Below the pieces are notes generated by a model. The model saw only the letters and a list, made by a program, of their open reading frames with translations, searched no databases and was not told the origin of the DNA. A DNA stretch of 64,000 nt from Cryptomeria japonica (lineage: Eukaryota; Streptophyta; Pinopsida; Cupressales; Cupressaceae), in assembly GCF_030272615.1 (NCBI RefSeq), contig NC_081408.1, positions 198,858,841 to 198,922,840 of the forward strand, written 5' to 3'. Shown in pieces: positions 56,230 through 64,000 of the stretch. Within the stretch, counting starts at the first letter, position 1. Every line of letters starts with the position of its first letter. Position numbers and translations under genes: made by a program.

Positions 56230-56689
56230 TGTGACATTTTCACCCATCGCCCCATTACAAATGGGGACCCCCACTTTTTGCTTAGGCTTAGGTGTTTAGT
56301 TAGGTCGTCTTAGCTTGATAAGTTTAGTTGTTGTTAGCCCTTGCTTATGAGAGGTGAATATGTCTTGTCAAGTCAGGATTGAGGTTGTGTTGTCAACCTT
56401 GCTAAGGTGGTTAATGTTGTTAAAAATTGACAATTTGCAAGGAAAAGTCTTAGGGTTTGAAATGGCATGAATTAGGGTTTTGACATAGGTCAAAATGAGA
56501 AAAAAGTCATCAAAATTGCTTTCAAGGATGGATAAATTGTGAAATCTCATGTCCTAGGGCAAGTTCAGGTTTTAAGATGAAAAATAGACTAAGGCATGAG
56601 TTTGCTCAACAGATTGATCTTGATGAGTGTTTGCTTAGCAAGTTCAATTTTGTGCAAATGAGAACCTTGAAATGCCAATTTGATCAAGG

Positions 56690-56900
56690 TACGAATGGAA
56701 TGTGGAACGAACAAGGTACGAATGAAGGTGAAAATTCTGCCCTTCAAGTTGGAGATTTCAAGACTTGGAAGTGGTACGAATGGAATGTGGAACAAACTTG
56801 GTACAAATGAAGGTGAAAATTCCGCCCTTCAAGTTGGAGATTTCAAGACTTGGAACGTGGTACGAATGGAACGTGGAACGAACTTGGTATGAATGAAAGG
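56690..56900. repeat. 85-bp tandem repeat, about 2.5 copies
   Basis: AATGAAGGTGAAAATTC.GCCCTTCAAG begins at 56721 and 56806, with a third partial at 56892. Each unit also holds two GTACGAATG-like words. Confidence 0.9.
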
Positions 56901-57147
56901 CAAAATACCAATTTGCTTAAGTGGTTAATATTTGATCATATCAAAATCGAATTGTGCAAATAAAGATGCAAATACCGACTAGGCTATGCAAATAAGGGAT
57001 TCCAAAGCCGACCCCCTAAATCAGGCATGTAACAACATCAAGTCGGCTGTCATGAAGAAAGCGCCCAGCCAATAGAAAAATAAAAATTTTAATTGCAATG
57101 ATGCAAGTCGGCCTATATAGGAGAAAAGACACCCCCTTTCATCAAGC

Positions 57148-57160
57148 GCCTATATAAAGA
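57148..57160 (+). promoter_or_regulatory. TATA box in the putative long LTR
   Basis: CTATATAAAGAGG, with a second TATA-like word CCTATATAGG 35 bp upstream. Confidence 0.5.
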
Positions 57161-59111
57161 GGGTGTTTTGATTTCATTTTCCTCATCATCCATCAAACAA
57201 ATCAGCAAATTCTGATCTGCGCTCCCATACATCGGATTTCATCAAGGCAGCGAACTTTCAAGACAGTGAACTTTCAAGACAGCAATTCTGTACTTAGATT
57301 TTTTATCATTGCATTTGATCAAAATATATGTGAAGAGGGTGGATTTTACTCAGACCAGTGATTTCTGATTGCAAAGAACAACAAATTTCTTGATTAAAGA
57401 AGACAAATTGAGTTGAAGGCATCTTTTATCCATTTTGAAAGCAGATAAAGGCAGTATTCTGTGAAAATTCACATAGCATCAGACCTGAAATTAACTTGAG
57501 AATTAGAGATGCGAACCTAATTCACAAATCAGAACTACAAGTCAGAGGATTGATCCTAATTCACAGTTCTTGAACTCAAAACCAGACTTAAAATAGTCAT
57601 TTCCAAGAGTGTTATATATACATTCTTTAGAAGTTTTCAAGTATTGCTCCTCATTTGTAATTATTCTTTAAGATATTCTCCTTGTTCTTGCAGGTCTGAT
57701 ACATTGTCAAGGATCAACATCAAAAGTCAAGATGGAGACCAACAACATTAGCATGAAGGACTTAGGTTCAGCAACAAGACAACATCAAGGCAGGGTTCAC
57801 ACTAAACAGAAGCAATGAGAATCAAGGATTCCACAACATGAAGTCAAGAACGACACCAAGGAATGACAAGATTAAGATAATGAATAAGGGAAGATCAACC
57901 ATCATCATCACTCTGAGAAAATTGGATAATGTTGAGTATCAAGAGATATTGTCCAAACACTTTGTATTGATCTATCAAGTCTACAAGTGCAAACTGAGGT
58001 GGCATCCTAGTCACCACTCCACCAATCAAGAGTCTCCACATCAACATGTCCGGATTCAATGCACTAGACTCACCCTATGGAGGCACAAACTTTGAGCTAC
58101 CTACCCTCATTTTCTATTGGTTCACATTCAATATTGAACCTAAATGTAATTTTCTCATTGGCCTGAAAGGAGTTGCTGTAACAAACCCTAATTAGGGTTT
58201 TATTCTTGTAATCTTGGCCATTGATTGTGAATCAATCTGAGCCATTGAATTGTATCGAGAGCAAGGCTCAAATCTCTCATTTGTAAAGGAGTTAATAATA
58301 GCAAGACAACAATTGTAGAGAAATAGATAATAGTTCATAGATAGCAATCAATAGTTAGCAATTGGAATAGAAGTTAGATTAGGAGAAGGCAAAGATTGTT
58401 GCCAAGACTTTGTTGTAAAGAGCATATGATTTTATTGAAGCTACGGTGAATTTGATGTGTTATTTCAACAAGTTGCATGATCTCTACTTCTCAATTCATT
58501 TTCATGTTGTTTAGATGAATGAAAGAACTTTGTGCATGATCAATGGTGAAAGTCATATATCCATACCACTAGTGATTTGTTGGTTGTAAGTTTGCCTTGT
58601 GTGGTCAACTGGAATCTTTAAATGAGCTTAACTTCAATTGCTATTCACACTTTGATATGCATTGCCTTGATGGTATCCTTGTTGTTGATAGTGATTAGAA
58701 CATCACATGCTAACCTTAGGAGATCACACTATGCTTTGTGGAGTTGTTGCTTTGCATGTCAAAGCAAAGCTTAGTTAAGTTTCACCAAAGATTGTCCATC
58801 ATTTCTACATTCTTCTTAGGATTGTCCATCGTTGTCTTTTGCCCTTTTTTATTTCCAAGCAAGTAGTTAGAATCTAAGTTCTACCATCATCTAAACGTTC
58901 AACATTCAAGTATTCAACATAAGTCCCTTTGGATTACGAGCAATCACATCAACCAATTGAGCTATCCACATGTCAAGACCTGACTATAGAAACCTTGGAG
59001 TCATCTTGGTTGATCATTCAATTTAGCATCTAGGAAGATTTTGATCAAGAGAGGATAGAATACTTTTGGTATTTTATTATGTGTTAGAGGTGCATAAAAA
59101 ACACATCAACA

Positions 59112-59473
59112 ATATCCCATGCTTAGATGGCCAAAAAACAAAAAAAAAATATTAATTTTTACTTTATCATCTAGCCCAAGGCCGAACACTAGTGGCCAAT
59201 GCCCCCCCCCCCATGCTTTCTAAACTCTATAAAACACTTATTTTTATTCACAATATCATTTCAACAGCTAGGCTGAAGAGGAGCAAGAGAGTGAATGGAG
59301 TGAAAGAGTGTGAATGAAGTGCTGCAAGTGCAAGAGGGGTGAGGAGGAGAAAGAAGAAGAGGAAGAGAGGGATTCTATACCAAGTTGGAAGGATTTGTCA
59401 AGCACAAGGTAGGATTCTATGACTATTTTTCATTTTTTTTAATTTTCTTATTAGTTTCTATAACGTCATAAAT
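59112..59473 (+). other. Promoter-like stretch with C-run, TATA box and purine-rich leader
   Basis: A 12-base C-run (59203-59214), TATAAAA at 59228, then a long GA-rich stretch (59275-59375) and CACAAGGTAGG, a donor-like word (59403). No coding frame follows. It could be part of an LTR or a host promoter relic. Confidence 0.35.
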
Positions 59474-61085
59474 TGTACGCACTTGCTAAAGCAGTACAAT
59501 TTCACACCTAGTTTAGCACCCGCCTTGGCACATTTTGCATTTGCATTGCATTTCCCCTTTAGCACTTAATTAATCAAATTAATTAAGTCTAAGGTTCTAT
59601 TTCATCATCTTCTACATCATAAAGTTGGGCCCTTTCATTAAAGTGTGCCCCTTTCATTTTATTCCTCCAATGCATCATTTAATCAAAAACCCTAATTAGG
59701 TCCTGTTTTGAACTTGGGGGCTTGATTTCGGGGTCAAAACATCTCAAAATCACCTATAACTTCGGGATTCTCTCTAAAATCATCATATCCGACGGCCCTG
59801 AATTTTTGGTGAAAAGTTGTCGAGACCATGGCGCCCGGAGTGCACATGGTCCCGGATATTTTCCCAAAATTTTAGGAGCGCGACCCAATCATAAAATAAA
59901 GCTTAACCCCAAGAAATTGGCGGGAGATTCAATCTCTAGGTCGGCCAAAATTTGAAATTAAGACCTAGGTTTCATATATAAGAGCTCTCTTTCTTCATTT
60001 GAAAGGATCGGAATTTTGTTTTCAGGAACCTTCTATGTAGCGAAAGAGCAAATCTTTGAAGACTTCAACAACATTCAACATCCATCCATCAAGCATCCAT
60101 CAATTTCATTTCATCCATTTAGGGCTTTGAAGGCATTGAAGAGCAATAAGGGACCACCGACTGAAGATTGGCTTGTACCCCTCCCTTGGGGTTGGGTATG
60201 ATTTCATGTTGTTTTCATGTCCTTGCATAAGCTTCATTACATCATTTGTATTCATGCTTTAGATCACTTTACATCTTGATTTGGAGCATTTACATTGTCA
60301 TTTACAAGCAATTAGGGTTTACTTTCTAGGTTGCTCTAGTTTGCTTACTTGCATTTTAGATCTTGCATACACACAAGGTCTGCACACACACTACTTTTAC
60401 AATACAACTTGGCTATTCGTGCAGGTGGAAATCACCGAAGCGGGGGTTTGACTAAGGCAAAACCCTATATAGCCGCCCACCACACCTTTCAGATATTAGT
60501 GCAGGTTTCGGGATTCGGACAATGCCGCAAGTTGCAGATCCGACGAAAGCAGACCGAGACAGAACCTCACACCAAGTTTCAGAGCAAAAGACCAGGACAA
60601 GGGCGTGGGGCGCCCTGGTCCTGCCAGGATAGGGGCGCTAGGTGCCCTGGTCCCTCTGACAGACAGCATTTCCAGCAGTTTTCCAGGTTGCAAAACAGTA
60701 GTTTCAGGTGCAGTTTCAGGTGCAGAATCAGGACAGTGGTGCCCGCGCCCCCGTCCCGAACATTTTCACTCAAATTTTAACTTTGGGTACGCATCTGCAT
60801 TCTTGTCTTGTCCTTGTGTTTTTGGCTTTCCATTGTTTAAGTTCAATTCTGCAATCTTGTTATTAGTTCATACTTGCATTTTGGGGTTAGGAATTGAACT
60901 TGCATACTTTTACCCTTCAATTACAACAAAGGAATAGAAATCCTAATAGGTAGCCTGTGGCTCTCTCTTTCACCAAAAAGAAGTAGCCAATTGTGTGATC
61001 CCTCTAGGCTCTTTCGTATTCCCTAATGTGTGTCAAAAGGTAGGATTAGGGCATGTTAACCTAGTCTCGCTTTTTCCCCTACACA
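59474..61085 (+). repeat. 5' LTR of element K (left end tentative)
   Basis: The right end CCCCTACACA at 61085 is set by the primer-site-like sequence that follows. The left end is taken as TGTACGCACTTGC, which resembles the LTR start of A (TGTAGACACTT). A TATA box CATATATAAGAG (~59972) lies in the middle. Reading frames at 60349-60937 are LTR noise. Confidence 0.5.
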
Positions 61086-61105
61086 TTTTGGTGAACCTGA
61101 CATGA
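61086..61105 (+). promoter_or_regulatory. Primer-binding-site-like sequence of element K
   Basis: TTTTGGTGAACCTGACATGA directly follows the LTR end CTACACA. The TGGTGAACC start fits a primer site, but I cannot name the tRNA. Confidence 0.55.
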
Positions 61106-61267
61106 ATCCTTATTATTGCTTCCTCTTGCATTGCATTTGCTAGATCTAGATCTAGATTTAGTGTGTTTCATTTTCATTTTCATAAGAAAAAAAGAAAAAA
61201 AAAAGAGAGTGTGTTTCTTGGTTTCTTCGCATTGTGTGTTTAAGTTTTATGCAACTTTTATTTCAAA

Positions 61268-64000
61268 ATGTCGGATTTTTATTTGCAAGATGTTCATATT
61301 TATGATGATGTATGCAATTATGCCGATTATGAGTATAGCCAAGATGAATTAGATGAAGCTTTAGATGAGTTTTTGAATCCTAAAGATGCCAAACCTTCAT
61401 TTTACCAAAAACTCATAAACCTTGTTACTATGCCATTTCGTTGTGATGAGAAAGATAAGTCGAATGATTCCTCTCAAGGATACATTCCTATCAACTCTTC
61501 CACTAAATCTAGTAACATGGTTGTTTTCAATAATCCCCTCTATGAGGAGATGTCTCCTTTTGAATCAAAAGATAAACCTTTTAATGGATATGATCATGCT
61601 TTGTTTGATGATGCTCTTGATGATTTTTTGGCTTTATCGAAACCTTTAAACAAGAACAAAACCTCTAAATTAGTTAACATGATAAACCTAAAAGAGCATA
61701 ATAAGCCTCTCCTTACTTTCCAAGGAGGGTATGGTCATGATTCCTTTCTTACTCCGAATAAACCTATCATCACCGTGCAAGGAAGAAAACCTATGAGTCC
61801 TTATAGTTATGCCAAGCAACTAACTAGAGAGAGTTATCATGCAGTTGCCCATACTTATCATACTAGAAATAATAGGCAGCCTAATCCTCCTCCTGTTATT
61901 CAAGTTTCTCTTCCTAATCCTCAACCAATTCTTCCGCAAGCTCCACGTATTTCACAAATTCTTAGTAAGGAATATGATCTCATAGAACAACTTAAAGCTA
62001 CCCCTGCTAAGATATCCCTTTGGGATTTGATTCAAACTTCTTCTGCTCATCACGGAATGTTACAAGATGCTTTGAAAGATTTGAATGTTCCTCCACCGAA
62101 TACATCTAGCAATATAGTGTCTTTGGTTAACTCTGTGATGAATCCTAAAGCTCATATTATGTTTACTCAAGATGAGTTGCCTACTAGTGAAATTCAACAT
62201 CAATATGATCCCTTGATGATTGTGGTTATCATAAATGACACTACTATAAGACGAACACTAGTAGATAATGGCTCTGGCCTTAATGTGTGTAGTATTAATC
62301 TGTTGCATAAGATGAATGTGGATACATCCCTTATTGAGCCTGACTCTCGTCCTATTCGAGGCTTTGATAATGTGGCTAAGTCTTCACTAGGTACTATCAC
62401 CTTACCCATCACAGTGGGCCTGTTACTCTGCCTACTCCTATTCATGTTATGTCGGGAAATCTAACATACAACTTGTTATTAGGGAGACCTTGGATTCATA
62501 GTATGCAAGTTGTCCCCTCTACATTGCATAGACAAGTTAAATTCATTTATAACAATAAGACATATACCTTGATAGGCGATACTAATTTCCAAGCTTGTTT
62601 GCAAACATCTACCTCCAAAGGGAGTTCTTCTAAGCCTTCCTCTTCTAGTGATGACTCTTTAAACAAGATACCTATAGATGAATCCTCACTTTCTGATGAT
62701 CAAAATTCTTTGGATGAGTCTAAATCTCTTGAAGAAGATCCTTCTCGACTTGAATCTACACATGAGAAGGCCTTTGATCTTGAGAAGGTTCTCGCAGAAG
62801 ACGATTGGGGATCTCTTGATTTCAATCCTACCTTTGTAGGTGAATATAGGGTTCCTCCTAGAGAGCTTAAAGTTGAAAAGAAGGAAGAAGCTAAAAATCA
62901 ATCAACATTACCTGAGCCTATGAGCAATAACTTTGTGGCCGCTTCTCAAACTTCTTCTCCTCGCACCTCTAATTCTGAAGAGTTTGATTCTTTGTCTTAT
63001 GAAAAACCACCTTCTCTTTCTGAAATGGCTAATCGTTATGGTCGTGGTTTTCACATTTTAGCTAAGCATGGGTATCATGGAAATGGTTGTGGTGCTCACG
63101 AACAAGGAATAAAAGTTCCTCTAGAGAATAATCTTTATGATTATGCCTTTGGACTTGGTTATAATCCCTGCAAGCGCACTAAAGCTTCTAAGAGACCATG
63201 TATTAGTGTTAATGTTATTTCTACATCTCTACCAATGAGACACCCTGAGTATATTGATGGGGATCCTTCGTGTGCTTGCGCTTTGGATGTTTTTCCTACT
63301 GATGATGCTTTAGCGGAGTTTTTAGGAGCCTATGATACTCTTCCTCGTTATCATCACAATAGGGGACTTCCTTATTGTTTGAATACTGAAGCTTATTTTG
63401 GAAAAGAGATTGATAATGATAAGATTGTGGAAGAATTCCCTCAGTTAAAGGATACTCCTCAACAAAGTAATCTTCTTGTAAGTGACACCATTGATGTTAA
63501 AATGGATCCCTGGCAGTGAAGAAAAAATTATTAAAATTGGAAAATGTCTGGACGAAGAAGAACAAAAACAATATGCAGATTTATTGCATGAATTCCCTGA
63601 GATCTTTGCTTGGACATATTCTGACATGCCTGGTATAGATCCTAAGATTTTCACTCATAATATTGTCTTAGTTCCTGATGCTAAGCCTGTGAAACAAAAG
63701 ATTCGAAAAATGAATCCTAAGGTAGCCTTGCTTGTTAAGGCTGAGATTGAAAAGTTATTGGAGGCTGGATTTATCCGCCCTATTGACTATTCCCCATGGA
63801 TTTCAAATATTGTCGCTGTGGCTAAATCAGATAATAAAATAAGAATGTGTACCGACTTTCGAGATTTAAATAAGGCTTCCTTGAAAGATGATTTCCCTCT
63901 CCCAAACATTGACATGATAGTTGATTCTACAACAGGACATGCTTTGTTATCCTTCATGGATGGTTTTTCTGGATACAATCAAATCTTCATTAATCCTCAA
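61268..64000 (+). pseudogene. pol: Element K polyprotein: N-terminal region, protease, G-patch-like segment, RT start (partial)
   Basis: The ATG at 61268 is the first good start after the primer site. The first ~250 residues are acidic (LDEALDEFLNP, then DDALDDFLAL) and show no gag core or zinc knuckle. Next is the protease: FTQDELPTSEIQHQYDPLMI, LVDNGSGLNVCSINLL (~62257), LGTITLPITVG, then YNLLLGRPWIHSM (~62470). A Ser/Asp/Glu-rich linker follows, and a G-patch-like segment YGRGFHILAKHGYHGNG (~63037). RT begins near 63530 with EFPEIFAWTYSDMPGIDP, IRMCTDFRDLNKA and FMDGFSGYNQI, then the window ends. There is a one-base frameshift near 62419 and another near 63515, so the copy is broken. Confidence 0.88.

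Larger units (their letters stand above)
56230..59111 (+). repeat. Putative long LTR (possibly solo) of an unidentified family
   Basis: It begins TGTGACATTTTCACCC at 56230 with an inverted pair CCCCATT...AATGGGG right after. A TATA box CTATATAAAGAG (~57150) sits about 900 bp in, and it may end ACACATCAACA near 59111. The 85-residue frame at 57838-58095 has no domain I know. No target duplication is found at these ends (TTTGT against ATATC), so the borders or the solo state are unsure. Confidence 0.4.
59474..64000 (+). mobile_element. Element K: 5' part of a Tat/Ogre-like Ty3/gypsy retrotransposon
   Basis: LTR, primer-site-like sequence, then a polyprotein region with protease, G-patch-like segment and the start of reverse transcriptase, running off the right edge. 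The protease and RT sequences fit the Tat/Ogre branch. Confidence 0.8.

Noticed and set aside
60349-60937. Overlapping open frames of 110-143 codons on both strands
   Set aside because: They lie in the LTR of element K, have no domain, and owe their length to the GC-rich block.
1-64000. tRNA, rRNA and CRISPR features
   Set aside because: No cloverleaf with the usual boxes, no rRNA blocks and no spacer arrays were seen; the tandem repeats have no unique spacers.

Overview
This window is plant nuclear DNA, most likely from a gymnosperm. There are no bacterial signals. Almost every recognisable protein is a retrotransposon polyprotein: Ty1/copia (Sirevirus-like and Tork/Tnt1-like) and Ty3/gypsy (Athila/Tat-like). 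Long LTRs, deep nesting, little relic host coding sequence and several long ORFs of a lineage-restricted type suggest a large conifer-type genome. I cannot name the species.

Layout. 1-~3540 is the 3' end of a Ty3/gypsy element (A): integrase tail, long 3' untranslated region with a ~50-bp minisatellite, and 3' LTR. ~3545-6600 is a Sirevirus-like copia relic (C) on the minus strand. 6599-42754 is one nested complex. The host is a decayed minus-strand Ty3/gypsy element (F), now in three pieces: 42094-42754 (gag), 30187-31031 (gag end and protease) and 6599-6828 (protease/RT start). F was split twice. A plus-strand Athila-like element (H, 31037-42088, target duplication GTCAT) lies in its gag. 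A minus-strand Sirevirus-like copia (D, 6834-30181, duplication CTAAA) lies downstream of its protease. D was then split by a second Sirevirus-like copia (E, 19179-26611, duplication TTATC) and, in its 3' LTR, by a solo LTR (G, 7412-15254, duplication CATAG). G was itself split by a Tork/Tnt1-like copia (I, 8675-14691, duplication ATGCA). All five duplications are exact and read directly from the sequence. LTR divergence by eye rises from I (about 2.6%) through H and E (roughly 5%) to D (roughly 20%), matching the nesting order.

42755-59473 has few recognisable features. It holds a decayed long minus-strand ORF of unknown function (43763-46860) with a possible 5' leader, a phased GAAC/GTTC array upstream of it, two putative LTR/leader relics, several degenerate tandem repeats, a pair of ~325-bp direct repeats flanking a decayed acidic ORF, and a putative long LTR (56230-~59111). 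59474-64000 is the 5' end of a Tat/Ogre-like Ty3/gypsy element (K) that runs off the right edge.

No element here looks able to move by itself. I, E and H are disabled chiefly by nonsense codons consistent with C-to-T (or G-to-A) change; H also has frameshifts. C, D and F carry more damage, including loss of catalytic residues in D. Points of most interest are the extra sense ORF between pol and the 3' LTR of H, a dispersed 12-bp word in H, a 20-nt leader motif shared by C, D and E, the phased GAAC/GTTC array, and the nested stratigraphy itself.
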